From Xanthobacteraceae bacterium (GTDB lineage: Bacteria; Pseudomonadota; Alphaproteobacteria; Rhizobiales; Xanthobacteraceae): a DNA stretch of 64,000 bases. The stretch spans positions 62,001 through 126,000 of the forward strand of contig JAIELW010000001.1 in assembly GCA_019752575.1 (NCBI GenBank), written 5' to 3'. The notes below the pieces were generated by a model. The model saw only the letters and a list, made by a program, of their open reading frames with translations. It searched no databases and was not told the DNA's origin. Positions 20,641 to 29,582 of the stretch are shown piece after piece; position 1 is the stretch's first letter, and every line of letters starts with the position of its first letter. The position numbers and the translations under genes are program-made.

Positions 20641-21381
20641 CTAGCGCCAGTCTCCGCAGGCGGATTGAACGAGCGCAAGCGCCGCGACCGCCGCGGTGTC
20701 AGCGCGCAGTATGCGAGGGCCCAGCGACAAACGAATTACGTTGTCGCTCGCGAGCAAGATGCGGCGCTCGTCTTCGGAGAAGCCGCCTTCGGGGCCGATC
20801 AGCACCGCGAGCTCACGCGCCTTCGCGCCGTGAAGTTCTTCGAGCGGAGATTTTTCCGTGCCGTCCTCGTCGCAAAACACGATCGTCTTCGCCTTCGGAA
20901 GTGCCGAGAGCCATTTCTGCAGCGGCAACGGCTCGTCGATCGCAGGCAGCGCAAGAATTCCGCACTGCTCCGCCGCCTCGATTGCATTTGCACGCATCCG
21001 GTCCATATTCATTCGGCTCACTTGGGTGAATTGGGTCAGCACCGGCGACAATCGAGATACCCCCATCTCGACCGCCTTCTGCACCATATAATCGAGGCGC
21101 GCCTGCTTGAGCGGGGCAAACGCATAGACCGGCCCGAAAGTTTCAGGCTGCGGGCGAATTTGTTGTTCCGGCCGCAGCGCAGCACTTCGCTTGCCGCTTG
21201 CGGCGATCCGGGCGAGCCACTCACCGTCCCGGCCGTTGAAAACAAGCACTTCCGCGTTATCGGCGAGCCGCATCACCTGCCGCAGGTAATGGGCTTGTTC
21301 CGGGGCCAGCGCGACCTCCTGCGCCGCAGCAAGCGGTACTTCCACGAACAGGCGCGGCGCGCGAAAGTCGTATTTTGCCAA
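20641..21381 (-). CDS. rsmE: 16S rRNA m3U1498 methyltransferase RsmE
   Basis: This 246-residue SPOUT-fold enzyme would methylate U1498 of 16S rRNA. It has the N-terminal PUA-like part (PRLFVE, QAHYLRQVMRL, then FNGRDGEWLARI), and the knot region IGPEGGFSEDERRILL and LSLGPRILRADTA. The frame is open to a GTG at 21441, but no ribosome site precedes that codon. TTG at 21381 has GGAG 8 bases upstream and gives the E. coli length (243), so I prefer it. It is divergent from the small secreted protein at 21485. Confidence 0.92.
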   Translation of the reverse strand: MAKYDFRAPRLFVEVPLAAAQEVALAPEQAHYLRQVMRLADNAEVLVFNGRDGEWLARIAASGKRSAALRPEQQIRPQPETFGPVYAFAPLKQARLDYMVQKAVEMGVSRLSPVLTQFTQVSRMNMDRMRANAIEAAEQCGILALPAIDEPLPLQKWLSALPKAKTIVFCDEDGTEKSPLEELHGAKARELAVLIGPEGGFSEDERRILLASDNVIRLSLGPRILRADTAAVAALALVQSACGDWR

Positions 21382-21484
21382 GGCGAAGGCTCCGGGATTT
21401 ATGTTTGGTAACCTTTTCGCCTCGATATTGCCCAAAGTCACTGGCTTTTGTTACGTCTTGCCGACAACCTGAAGCCGGAAACGA

Positions 21485-22006
21485 ATGTACGCACGCGTTC
21501 TGATCGCACTCGCTCTGGGCCTGCTGATTTTCGCGGGCGAACAGCGCTTGTTGTTCGCGCAGAGCATGACAATCACGCCGGGACCGGGCGACCAGCAGCA
21601 GCAACTGCATCCGTGCCAGGCGGAATTCAACAAGCTGCGCGACGATATTCAGGGTAAAGGCAAGGCGCTTCAGGAAGCCGGCAAGCGCAAGGCGACGCCG
21701 AAAGAACTGTGCTCGCGTATCGTGAGCTACTCGAGCGCCGAAGCCAAAATGCTCAACTTTCTCACGAAGCGCGCGAGCGAATGCGGCATTCCGGCGGAAG
21801 CGGGGGAAGGCCTGAAAAAGAGTCAGGCGAAGACCGCGGAGTTGCGCACGAAGATTTGTAGCGCCGCGAACAACCCGGGGCCCGGACCGCAGTCGCCGAG
21901 TACGGGCTTGAGCGGCGCGCTCAACCAGGGCACCGGCAACGTTCCCGAGACGCCAATCGGCGGAGGCATTTTCGATACGCTTTCCGGAAACGTCCTGCAG
22001 CAATGA
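21485..22006 (+). CDS. Small secreted protein of unknown function
   Basis: This 173-residue protein starts with a signal peptide (MYARVLIALALGLLIFAGEQ). The mature part has four cysteines (CQAEF, ELCSRI, ASECG, TKICSAA) in a helical, charged region, followed by a Gly/Pro/Asn-rich tail. I do not recognise a named domain. Proteins of this appearance occur in Bradyrhizobium relatives. Its stop overlaps the ubiA start by 4 bases (ATGA), so the two are translationally coupled, but no functional link is evident. Confidence 0.65.
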   Translation: MYARVLIALALGLLIFAGEQRLLFAQSMTITPGPGDQQQQLHPCQAEFNKLRDDIQGKGKALQEAGKRKATPKELCSRIVSYSSAEAKMLNFLTKRASECGIPAEAGEGLKKSQAKTAELRTKICSAANNPGPGPQSPSTGLSGALNQGTGNVPETPIGGGIFDTLSGNVLQQ

Positions 22007-22968
22007 CGAGCGAGAGCCGGCGGCCGGCAAATGCAGTCGCCGACTCCACCGGAAACTGGGTCGATTTCGCAGCCCCCTCGTGGTCGCAACCTTATCTGCG
22101 CCTCGCACGTATCGACCGGCCGATCGGCTGGTGGCTCCTGCTCCTGCCCTGCTGGTGGTCGACCGCTGTCGCGGCACTCGCACAACGCGCGCAGTGGCCG
22201 GATCTGAAACTGATCGTGCTTTTTCTGATCGGCGCGATCGTGATGCGCGGCGCCGGCAGCACCTGGAACGACATCCTCGACCGCAAGATCGACGCGCAGG
22301 TCGAGCGCACTAAAAGCCGCCCTATTCCCTCGGGCCAGGTGAGCGCCAAGGCTGCATTCGCTTTTGCGGTTCTGCTTTCCTTCATCGGGCTCGCGGTTCT
22401 TCTGCAGATGAACCGCTTCGCGATTCTGACCGGCGCCGCATCGCTTCTGATCGTCGCGGTCTATCCGCTCGCGAAGCGCGTGATCTCGATGCCGCAATTC
22501 GTGCTCGGCCTCGCGTTCTCCTGGGGCGCGTTGATGGGATGGGCGGCGGTGTTCGGCTCCCTCGATTGGCGGCCGGCCGTTCTTTACATAGGCACGATTT
22601 GCTGGGTGATCGGCTATGACACGATCTACGCGCATCAGGATCGGCGCGACGATGCGATCATCGGCGTGAAATCGTCGGCGCGGCTGTTCGGCGAAAACAC
22701 GAAACCAGCGCTGACGATTCTTTATGCCGCGGCGATCGTGCTGATTACTGTGGCGACCGTTTATTCCGGCGGCGGAATCTTTTCGCTGATCGGGCTCGCA
22801 GCGTTCGCGGCACACCTCGCATGGCAGATATGGACGCTCGACGCGAGCAATCCGGCTTATTGCCTGATGCTGTTTCGCGCGAACCGCGACGCGGGGCTGC
22901 TTCTGTTCGCGGGACTAGCGCTCGACGTGATCGCGGGAGCGCCTTTTGCGCTCGTGTCGGCGCGTTAG
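22003..22968 (+). CDS. ubiA: 4-hydroxybenzoate polyprenyltransferase
   Basis: This 321-residue membrane enzyme attaches the polyprenyl tail to 4-hydroxybenzoate in ubiquinone synthesis. The first Asp-rich motif is NDILDRKIDAQVERT, followed by KSRPIPSG, and the second is YDTIYAHQDRRDD, followed by IIGVKSSA. The opening LRLARIDRPIGWWLLLLPCWW is family-specific. About eight helices follow. It supplies the quinone pool that feeds the oxidase chain encoded 7-11 kb away. Its end overlaps the convergent DUF6101 gene by 4 bases. Confidence 0.94.
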   Translation: MTSESRRPANAVADSTGNWVDFAAPSWSQPYLRLARIDRPIGWWLLLLPCWWSTAVAALAQRAQWPDLKLIVLFLIGAIVMRGAGSTWNDILDRKIDAQVERTKSRPIPSGQVSAKAAFAFAVLLSFIGLAVLLQMNRFAILTGAASLLIVAVYPLAKRVISMPQFVLGLAFSWGALMGWAAVFGSLDWRPAVLYIGTICWVIGYDTIYAHQDRRDDAIIGVKSSARLFGENTKPALTILYAAAIVLITVATVYSGGGIFSLIGLAAFAAHLAWQIWTLDASNPAYCLMLFRANRDAGLLLFAGLALDVIAGAPFALVSAR

Positions 22969-23540
22969 TTTCTCGCGATGATCTCGCGTTCGCCGGAATA
23001 GACGTTCTTTTCAATCGAACGATTTGCGCGCTGGCTGCGCAGACGAATAGCCGTGCGGCGGTTGCGGAGCGCGCTTCTGCGCTTGCGGCGCGGACTCGCA
23101 GCCAAGCGATTTCGTACCGCCGCCGGATTGCGCAGACGGCCGTTCTCGTCTGCGACCAGAATCGGCCGACCGGTAACGCGGCTCCACTTGCGCGCAGCGT
23201 CCGCGCATTCTTCGCTGTCCTCGGTGGCTTGCAGCAGAACGCTCAGCGCATCGTCGTTATGTTCGAGCGAGAGAAAAATCATCGGCTCGCAGCCGCCGGG
23301 CGCCATGACACGGACAGCGACGCCTTCGAATTCGCTGAAAGGAAGTTGCACGCGCATCTGTACGCCGCGCACAGAGCGGCGAAACTCGATGCCTTCGCAC
23401 GAAACGCCGATCTCGCGGCTGCCGCCGTCGGCTGCCGGGTCGGCCGCGGTGATGGAAACCGGCAGGCGGAGCGGATCGAGCCTGAACAAAGGGCTCGATC
23501 CTTCCCGCGCAATTCCGGCTGCGCTTGCCTGACGCCTCAA
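22965..23540 (-). CDS. DUF6101 family protein
   Basis: This 191-residue protein begins with a basic RRQASAAGIAREGS segment and then FRLDPLRLPVSI. The middle (RRSVRGVQMRVQLPFSEFEGVAVRV) matches what I recall of DUF6101, a family mostly confined to Bradyrhizobium relatives. The tail is very arginine-rich (SPRRKRRSALRNRRTAIRLR), suggesting nucleic-acid or membrane-surface contact. It starts with TTG, with GGGAG about 9 bases upstream. The function is unknown. Confidence 0.75.
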   Translation of the reverse strand: MRRQASAAGIAREGSSPLFRLDPLRLPVSITAADPAADGGSREIGVSCEGIEFRRSVRGVQMRVQLPFSEFEGVAVRVMAPGGCEPMIFLSLEHNDDALSVLLQATEDSEECADAARKWSRVTGRPILVADENGRLRNPAAVRNRLAASPRRKRRSALRNRRTAIRLRSQRANRSIEKNVYSGEREIIARN

Positions 23541-23716
23541 ATCTTGTACTCCCGCCGGATTTTTCCGGTCGTTCCCGCGACCATGGCATGCGAGCGCGCA
23601 GCGCCGGCTTAAGGATTTGGGTAAATCTTTTCTGATTGGGCGCGAAAAAGTGCCGATTTGACCGTCATCCTTGACGAAACCTTGCCGGGAACGGTGTGAG
23701 CGCCTAGGAGCGGGTC

Positions 23717-24514
23717 ATGACTTCGCAAGCCGACCCGCTTCACACGGAAATACTTCGTCCCTTGCGCGCGGCCGTCGCTGATGCCGGCAAGCTCGCGCTC
23801 TCGAAGTTCCGCAACAACGTGCGGACTTGGAATAAAGAGAATGCATCGCCGGTGACTGAAGCCGACCTAGCGGTCGATAATTTCCTACGTGAGCGGCTCA
23901 CCGGAATCGATCCGGCGGTCGGCTGGCTCTCCGAAGAGACCGCGGATGCGCCGGAGCGACTCGTGAAAGATCGCCTTTGGATCGTCGATCCGATCGATGG
24001 CACCCGCTCATTCGTCGCTGGCCGCGAAGACTGGGCGATATGCGCGGCTCTCGTCGAGCGCGGCAGGCCTGTTGCAGCTGTCGTCGAATTGCCTGCGACG
24101 AACGAATCGTTTGCCGCAATCAAGGGCGGCGGCGCCACAAAAAATGGGCAGAGAATTTCAGCATCGACAACGACGGATGTCGGGCGCGCCGCCATCGCGC
24201 GGCCTGCGAAGCTGAACGAGGCCCTTTCTGCGCTCCGCAATACCGTCGAAGTGCCGCGAATTCACTCCATTGCCGTCAGACTGTCACGGGTCGCAACTGG
24301 AGAGGTCGACGCCGCTCTTGCTGCCGCGAATGCGAACGATTGGGACCTTGCCGCTGCCGACCTTTTGGTGCACGAAGCGGGCGGCAAGTTGACCGATGCA
24401 GGGGGACGAACACCGGTCTATAATCTTGCCACTCACATTCACGGCGCGCTGATCGCTGCCGGGAGCACATTGCACCCAAGGCTCGTTTCCGTGCTTGCCG
24501 CTGTCTTGAAGTAA
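23717..24514 (+). CDS. Inositol monophosphatase / 3'(2'),5'-bisphosphate nucleotidase family protein (CysQ-like)
   Basis: This 265-residue phosphatase has the metal-binding motifs of the family: WLSEETADAPERL, DPIDGTRSFVAG (residues about 91-102) and DWDLAAADLLVHEAGG. CysQ-type enzymes remove the 3' phosphate of PAP, while others act on inositol or histidinol phosphates. The motifs do not decide the substrate. AGGAG lies 9 bases before the ATG. It begins the plus-strand group leading into the lipid A genes. Confidence 0.88.
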   Translation: MTSQADPLHTEILRPLRAAVADAGKLALSKFRNNVRTWNKENASPVTEADLAVDNFLRERLTGIDPAVGWLSEETADAPERLVKDRLWIVDPIDGTRSFVAGREDWAICAALVERGRPVAAVVELPATNESFAAIKGGGATKNGQRISASTTTDVGRAAIARPAKLNEALSALRNTVEVPRIHSIAVRLSRVATGEVDAALAAANANDWDLAAADLLVHEAGGKLTDAGGRTPVYNLATHIHGALIAAGSTLHPRLVSVLAAVLK

Positions 24515-24534
24515 CCCGGGGATTCTTCGCCGTC

Positions 24535-24774
24535 ATGGCTGCGCAAAAACAACTGCTTCATCTCGTGTTTGGGGGTGAATTGACCAAACTCGACGGCACC
24601 GAATTTCACGATCTTGCCAAGCTCGACATTGTTGGAATCTATCCAAACTACGCGAGCGCCCATCAAGCCTGGAAGGCAAAGGCGCAGCAGACCGTCGATA
24701 ACGCGCTGATGCGATACTTCATCGTGCACCTGCACCGGCTGCTCGATCCGGAAACGGATCAGGGCGCGGCGTAA
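24535..24774 (+). CDS. DUF4170 domain protein
   Basis: This 79-residue soluble protein has the DUF4170 pattern (LHLVFGGELTKLDGTEFHDL, then VGIYPNYASAHQAWKAKAQ and YFIVHLHRLLDPE). The family is confined mainly to alphaproteobacteria and commonly stands just before the DUF374 acyltransferase and waaA, as here. A role in lipid A or Kdo assembly is a guess from position. It lies 20 bases after the phosphatase gene and 21 before the acyltransferase, so the genes are probably one transcript. Confidence 0.85.
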   Translation: MAAQKQLLHLVFGGELTKLDGTEFHDLAKLDIVGIYPNYASAHQAWKAKAQQTVDNALMRYFIVHLHRLLDPETDQGAA

Positions 24775-24795
24775 GTCGGCGCACCGCTTCGCGTC

Positions 24796-25509
24796 ATGTG
24801 GCGTAAAATCCGAACCTCGGAAGGCTTCCGGCGCACACTCGGCCGCGTGGTGGCCGCTTACCTGAAATTCGTCTGGAAAACGCAGCGCGTCACGCTCGAG
24901 CCCGCCGATCTCTACGATTGGATCGACGGCGAATTGCCGCTTATACTTACGTTCTGGCACGGGCAGCATTTTCTCACGCCGTTCGTGCCGAAGTCACATC
25001 ATAAAGCGAAGGTCATGATCTCGCGCTCTTATGATGCCGACATCAACGCCATCGCAGCAGAGGCGCTCGGTATCGGAACCATCCGCGGCTCCGGTACGCA
25101 TCGGAAGAACTTTCACGAGAAAGGCGGCGTCGCCGCCACGCGCCAGATGATCGAGTCGCTTGAGCAGGGAATTAATGTCGCGATGACCGCGGACGTGCCG
25201 AAGATTTCCCGGCGCGCGGGTCTCGGCGTGGTCAGCATCGCGAAACATTCCGGGCGGCCGATCTATCCGGCGGCGATCGCGACGAGCAACCGCATCATCA
25301 TGAAGCGGAGCTGGGACAAATCTTCGCTGCATTTGCCGTTCGGCCGCATGGCGATCGTCGCGGAAGCGCCGGTGCTGGTTGCGCAGGATGCCGACGAAGC
25401 GGCGCTCGATCGCGCACGAAAGGAAGTCGAAGAAAAACTCAATCGCGCCACGGCGCGTGCGGAAGCGCTGGTCGGTAGAGCCCCGAAAGCCGCAAGCGAT
25501 GTCGTCTAG
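24796..25509 (+). CDS. DUF374 lysophospholipid acyltransferase family protein
   Basis: The 237-residue product belongs to the LPLAT-like DUF374 family. The block LILTFWHGQHFLTPF carries the HxxH/HxxxxD-type catalytic region. It is followed by ISRSYDADINAIAAEALG and RGSGTHRKNFHEKGG. The third block, MTADVPKISRRAGLGVVSIAK, is the substrate-binding part. It probably acylates a lipid A or phospholipid precursor, and the adjacent waaA and lpxK support lipid A. Its last 11 bases overlap the waaA start. Confidence 0.85.
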   Translation: MWRKIRTSEGFRRTLGRVVAAYLKFVWKTQRVTLEPADLYDWIDGELPLILTFWHGQHFLTPFVPKSHHKAKVMISRSYDADINAIAAEALGIGTIRGSGTHRKNFHEKGGVAATRQMIESLEQGINVAMTADVPKISRRAGLGVVSIAKHSGRPIYPAAIATSNRIIMKRSWDKSSLHLPFGRMAIVAEAPVLVAQDADEAALDRARKEVEEKLNRATARAEALVGRAPKAASDVV

Positions 25510-26794
25510 AGGCCGGCATCCGTTTCCGATCCGCTTCTACCGGCGGATGACTCGATGGGCCGCGCCCTTCGCCGGAGCCATCCTCGATTGGCGGCTGAAG
25601 CGCGGCAAGGAAGACCCGGAACGCATCAACGAGCGCCGCGGCATTGCCGGCATAGAGAGGCCCGCGGGCTCGCTCGTCTGGATTCATGGCGCGAGTGTCG
25701 GCGAAGTGCTTTCCATCCTTCCCGTGGTCGAGCACATCCGCAAACAGGGCTTCACGGTACTCGTGACTTCAGGAACGGTTACCGCCGCGCAAACCGCTGC
25801 GCAGCGCATGCCTGCCGGAACGCTGCACCAATATGTCCCGCTCGACGCGCCGCAGTTCGTGAACAGCTTTCTCGACCATTGGCAACCGGGACTTGCGCTG
25901 ATCGCGGAATCCGAATTCTGGCCGAACTTGCTCATCGAAACTTCCAGCCGCAACATTCCGCTTGTGCTCGTCAACGGCAGGCTTTCGGAACGGTCGTTCT
26001 CGCGCTGGAAGAGTGCGAAGAAGACCGCGCAAGCGCTGCTATCGAGTTTCGACCTTTGCCTTGCACAGGATCACGACATTGCCGACCGGCTCTCGCAACT
26101 CGGCGCTCCGCGCGTGCTTTCTACCGGCAATCTGAAATTCGATGTGATGCCGCCGCAGGCCGACGCGCACGATATGCAGGAAATGAGGCGGACCGTTCAC
26201 AACCGCCCGATCTTCCTTGCAGCGAGCACCCACCGGGGCGAGGACGAAGCGGTGATCGATGCGCATATCGAAGTCATGGAGAAAGTACCCAACCTCCTTA
26301 CTATTATTGTGCCGCGGCATCCCGAGCGCGGCGGCGAGATCTCATCTCTTATTCAGGATTACCAGCTCGTTCCCGCGATGCGCTCGCGCAATCATCTTCC
26401 CGACCGCGGCACGCATATTTATGTCGCGGACACCATCGGCGAACTGGGTCTGTTTTATCGTCTTGCGCCGATCGTGTTCATGGGCGGCTCGCTCATTAAG
26501 CACGGCGGGCAGAACCCGATCGAGCCGGCGAAGCTCGACAATGCGATCCTGCACGGCCCCCACGTGCACAACTTCGGAGTGATCTATTCCGAGCTGAACC
26601 GTCAGCGCGCGGCGGCGACCGTGGCTGACGCGCATTCGCTTGCAGCCAGCCTCGTGCGCCTTCTCGACGATCCCGGCCTCGTCCGCGCCATGGCGCAGGC
26701 GGCACACGCGACGGTGATTCCGCTTTCGGGCGCATTGAACCGTACCGCGAACGCGATCGAGCCCTATCTCGTGCAACTTCGTTTCGGGCAGTGA
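25499..26794 (+). CDS. waaA: 3-deoxy-D-manno-octulosonic acid transferase
   Basis: This 431-residue GT30 glycosyltransferase adds Kdo to lipid IVA. The N-terminal domain has WIHGASVGEVLSILP, with the conserved catalytic-region glutamate. IAESEFWPNLL and LVNGRLSERSFSRWK follow. The nucleotide-sugar domain has FLAASTHRGEDE, PRHPERGGEI, and FMGGSLIKHGGQNPIEPA. The frame is open 40 codons upstream inside the acyltransferase gene; ATG at 25499 gives the family N-terminus. An 11-base overlap upstream and a 4-base gap to lpxK imply one operon. Confidence 0.95.
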   Translation: MSSRGRHPFPIRFYRRMTRWAAPFAGAILDWRLKRGKEDPERINERRGIAGIERPAGSLVWIHGASVGEVLSILPVVEHIRKQGFTVLVTSGTVTAAQTAAQRMPAGTLHQYVPLDAPQFVNSFLDHWQPGLALIAESEFWPNLLIETSSRNIPLVLVNGRLSERSFSRWKSAKKTAQALLSSFDLCLAQDHDIADRLSQLGAPRVLSTGNLKFDVMPPQADAHDMQEMRRTVHNRPIFLAASTHRGEDEAVIDAHIEVMEKVPNLLTIIVPRHPERGGEISSLIQDYQLVPAMRSRNHLPDRGTHIYVADTIGELGLFYRLAPIVFMGGSLIKHGGQNPIEPAKLDNAILHGPHVHNFGVIYSELNRQRAAATVADAHSLAASLVRLLDDPGLVRAMAQAAHATVIPLSGALNRTANAIEPYLVQLRFGQ

Positions 26795-26798
26795 TGCC

Positions 26799-27806
26799 AT
26801 GACCTCGCTGCGCGCGCCGGAATTCTGGTGGCGGAAAGCGGGAGTCGCGGCGGCAGCCTTGTATCCCGCAGGCGCGATCTATGGCGCGGTCGCCTCGGCG
26901 CGCATGAAGGGACGCGGTTATCGCGCGAAGATTCCGGTGATCTGCGTCGGCAATCCGACACTCGGCGGCGCGGGAAAAACGCCGACGGCTCTCGCAATCG
27001 GGAACTGGCTCAAGCGCGAGGGCAAGAAAGTTTTCTTTCTGACGCGCGGCTACGGCGGCAATGAGACCGGTCCGCTGCTCGCTGATCCTGTAAAATACGG
27101 TGCACGTTCAATCGGAGACGAGGCGCCGCTGCTTGCGGGTGTCGCGCCTACCATCGTCGCGCACGACCGGGCGGCGGGCGCGAAGCTCGCGGAGGATAGC
27201 GGCGCTGACGTCCTCGTCATGGACGACGGCTTTCAGAATCCGTCGCTGGAAAAAGATTTTTCTTTTCTGGTAATCGATGGCGCGAAGGGCGTCGGAAACG
27301 GCCTTGTCTTTCCGGCGGGGCCGCTACGCGCGCCGCTCAGTCCGCAATTGAAGCGTGCGCAGGCCATGATTGTCGTCGGCGATGGCGAAGCAAGCGAGAA
27401 GGCCGCGCGCTTCGCAAGGGAACACGGACTGCCTGTGTTTCGCGGCAAGCTTGTTCCCGATCCGGCGTCGGCTGCCGAACTGAAGAGCAGGCGTGTGCTC
27501 GCTTTTGCCGGAATCGGCGCGCCGGAGAAATTCTTCCATTCGCTCGAAGCGGCGGGTGCGGTCGTCGCCGCGTGGAAGAGCTTCGGCGACCATCACCGTT
27601 TCAGCGAATCCGACGCCGCGGAATTGCTCGCCAAGGCGGAGGCGGGCGGTCTCGATCTCGTCACCACCGAGAAGGACCTTGCACGAATGAACGGCGACGA
27701 GAAACTCGCGGTCTTGCGCGAGCGGAGCAAAGTGCTTCGCGTGCGTCTCGCGCTCGACGACGAGAACGGCGCGTTCGCTGCGATCAAAAACTCGCTGAAG
27801 CTTTAG
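26799..27806 (+). CDS. lpxK: Tetraacyldisaccharide 4'-kinase
   Basis: This 335-residue membrane-associated kinase phosphorylates the 4' position of the lipid A disaccharide. The nucleotide-binding loop is VGNPTLGGAGKTPTALAI (residues about 48-65). The catalytic and metal region is SGADVLVMDDGFQNPSLEKD. An N-terminal hydrophobic helix anchors it. It follows waaA by 4 bases, giving Kdo transferase and kinase in one transcript. Its stop overlaps the convergent DUF2093 gene by 4 bases. Confidence 0.95.
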   Translation: MTSLRAPEFWWRKAGVAAAALYPAGAIYGAVASARMKGRGYRAKIPVICVGNPTLGGAGKTPTALAIGNWLKREGKKVFFLTRGYGGNETGPLLADPVKYGARSIGDEAPLLAGVAPTIVAHDRAAGAKLAEDSGADVLVMDDGFQNPSLEKDFSFLVIDGAKGVGNGLVFPAGPLRAPLSPQLKRAQAMIVVGDGEASEKAARFAREHGLPVFRGKLVPDPASAAELKSRRVLAFAGIGAPEKFFHSLEAAGAVVAAWKSFGDHHRFSESDAAELLAKAEAGGLDLVTTEKDLARMNGDEKLAVLRERSKVLRVRLALDDENGAFAAIKNSLKL

Positions 27807-28021
27807 CGGCGCTGGCCGTGGAGGCGCGCCATCACCGCTTCGGGGGTGGCATAGGCTTCCTGCAGGTCCACGCTCCAGTATTTCAGTTCGTCGAGCGGGA
27901 TCGGCGTGCCGGTGACCGCGCAACGCACATAGCTGCCCGGACGGACGATGCGGTAATCGCCGTCGAGATAGCGCAACTCGGCCTCGCCGGCGGCGAGAGG
28001 CGTGCGTTCGAAGCGGTTCAT
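27803..28021 (-). CDS. DUF2093 domain protein
   Basis: This 72-residue protein has the compact DUF2093 pattern: GEAELRYLDGDYRIVRPGSYVRCAVTG (in pieces) then IPLDELKYWSVDLQEAYATPE. The family is restricted to alphaproteobacteria and commonly lies beside xseA and lpxK, as here. Its function is not known. The single cysteine at position 34 is in a CAVTG turn. It lies 71 bases after the xseA stop on the same strand. Confidence 0.87.
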   Translation of the reverse strand: MNRFERTPLAAGEAELRYLDGDYRIVRPGSYVRCAVTGTPIPLDELKYWSVDLQEAYATPEAVMARLHGQRR

Positions 28022-28092
28022 GAGCGTTATATGGAACGATCCGGGCCGGAGCGCAAAAGGTAATTTCGCGCCCTCGCGAGATCGTTGACGAT

Positions 28093-29511
28093 TTACTCCT
28101 CGAAAAGGCTGCCTTGTTTCGAAGCTTTTGCGGGTGCGACGCTTTTCTTCGGAGCAATTCCCGACACAACGGCGCCGAAGCGCCCGTCTTTCACTTCGAT
28201 TTCCAGCGCCGCGCCGGGGCTTGCGACGGCAACCGAACGTATCGGGTGGCCATCGGCCCCGCGCACCAGCGCGAAGCCGCGCTCGAGCACGCTCTTATGG
28301 CTGAAGGCATTAAGCAACTGGCCGAGCGAAGCGAGCTGTGCACGCGCATTCTTCAAGAGGTGATCGCGCGCGCGCAGGCTGCGCGCGACGTTGGTTTCGA
28401 GCCGTTCGCGGAAGCGCTCGCAGCGCGCCGAAATCGAATGTGGCGAATGACGCGCTGCAATTTTCGAGAACTCGACGCGGTGCGCATGCGCGTTCGCGCG
28501 AAGCGCGCGCGGCAGCGCCGCCGCGCAGGCATCGAACCGCTGGCGCGGCATCGCAAGCAGGCTGTCGAGCGACGGCACGCCACGCGCGAGCCCGCGTAGT
28601 TCCGTCTTCAACCGCTCGATCATGCGCGACCAGCACGAGACAAGTCTTGCCGCGCGGTCGCGCGAAAGCGCGATCAGTTCGCTTCGTACCGGCACGGCCA
28701 TTTCGGCGGCGGCAGTCGGCGTCGGCGCGCGCCGGTCGGCGGCAAAGTCGAGCAGCGTGAAATCGGTTTCGTGACCGACCGCGGAGATCAGCGGAATTTT
28801 GCTTGCTGCCGCGGCACGCACTACGACCTCGTCGTTGAAACCCCAAAGGTCTTCGAGCGATCCACCGCCGCGAGCGACGATCAGGACATCGGGCCGTGGC
28901 AACGTCCCGCCCTCTTTCATCGCGTTGAAACCTTCGATCGCGTTAGCCACTTCCTGCCCACAAGTTTCGCCCTGCACACGTACCGGCCACACCAGCACGT
29001 GACGCGGGAAGCGATCAGACAGGCGATGGAGAATATCGCGGATCACGGCGCCGGTCGGCGAGGTAATCACGCCGATCACACGCGGAAGATATGGCAGCGG
29101 CTTCTTTCGCGTCTCGTCGAACAAGCCCTCGGCGGCGAGCTTCTTCCTGCGCTCCTCCAAGAGCGCCATCAGCGCACCGACACCTGCGGGCTCGAGCGCG
29201 TCGATCACGATCTGGTAGCTGGACTTGCCCGGATAGGTCGTGACCTTGCCGGTCGCGACGACTTCCATGCCCTCCTCGGGCTTGAAGCGCATGCGGGCGA
29301 ACGAACCTTTCCAGATGATCGCGTCGATCTTGGCGCTGTCGTCCTTCAGGCTGAAATAGACATGGCCCGAAGAATGTGCTCCGCGATAGCCGGATACCTC
29401 ACCGCGCAGCCGCACGTAAGGGAACGCCTCCTCCACGGTACGCTTGAGGGACTGGGAGAGTTCGGAAACGGAAATTTCCGGCAGGTTGGTCGGCGCTGTG
29501 GATGCGGACAT
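28093..29511 (-). CDS. xseA: Exodeoxyribonuclease VII large subunit
   Basis: This 472-residue nuclease subunit begins with an OB-fold domain ([25 protein letters not shown], in pieces). The catalytic domain has [17 protein letters not shown] and [21 protein letters not shown]. The later [27 protein letters not shown] is the strongest family block. A long arginine-rich helical region follows before the C-terminal [11 protein letters not shown]. The enzyme degrades single-stranded DNA with a small subunit, XseB, which is not in this window. It is divergent from purD. Confidence 0.95.
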   Translation of the reverse strand: MSASTAPTNLPEISVSELSQSLKRTVEEAFPYVRLRGEVSGYRGAHSSGHVYFSLKDDSAKIDAIIWKGSFARMRFKPEEGMEVVATGKVTTYPGKSSYQIVIDALEPAGVGALMALLEERRKKLAAEGLFDETRKKPLPYLPRVIGVITSPTGAVIRDILHRLSDRFPRHVLVWPVRVQGETCGQEVANAIEGFNAMKEGGTLPRPDVLIVARGGGSLEDLWGFNDEVVVRAAAASKIPLISAVGHETDFTLLDFAADRRAPTPTAAAEMAVPVRSELIALSRDRAARLVSCWSRMIERLKTELRGLARGVPSLDSLLAMPRQRFDACAAALPRALRANAHAHRVEFSKIAARHSPHSISARCERFRERLETNVARSLRARDHLLKNARAQLASLGQLLNAFSHKSVLERGFALVRGADGHPIRSVAVASPGAALEIEVKDGRFGAVVSGIAPKKSVAPAKASKQGSLFEE

Positions 29512-29522
29512 TCGCGACTCTA

Positions 29523-29561
29523 ATTGGGTGCCCTGTCATGATACATCAACCGGCACCCAAT
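29523..29561. promoter_or_regulatory. Perfect 10-bp inverted repeat between xseA and purD
   Basis: Arms attgggtgcc and ggcacccaat are exact reverse complements separated by 19 bases (ctgtcatgatacatcaacc). The dyad occupies most of the 71-base gap between the divergent xseA and purD starts and ends 21 bases before the purD ATG. It could be an operator dyad controlling either gene or a stem in the purD leader. No recognised purine-repressor or riboswitch consensus is visible. Confidence 0.5.
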
Positions 29562-29582
29562 GCTTATCTCTGGTCGCGGCAA

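Noticed and set aside
23671-23699. TTGACG-N17-GTGTGA promoter before the CysQ-like gene
   Set aside because: Only the -35 part is convincing; the -10 is weak and alphaproteobacterial promoters vary too much to claim it.
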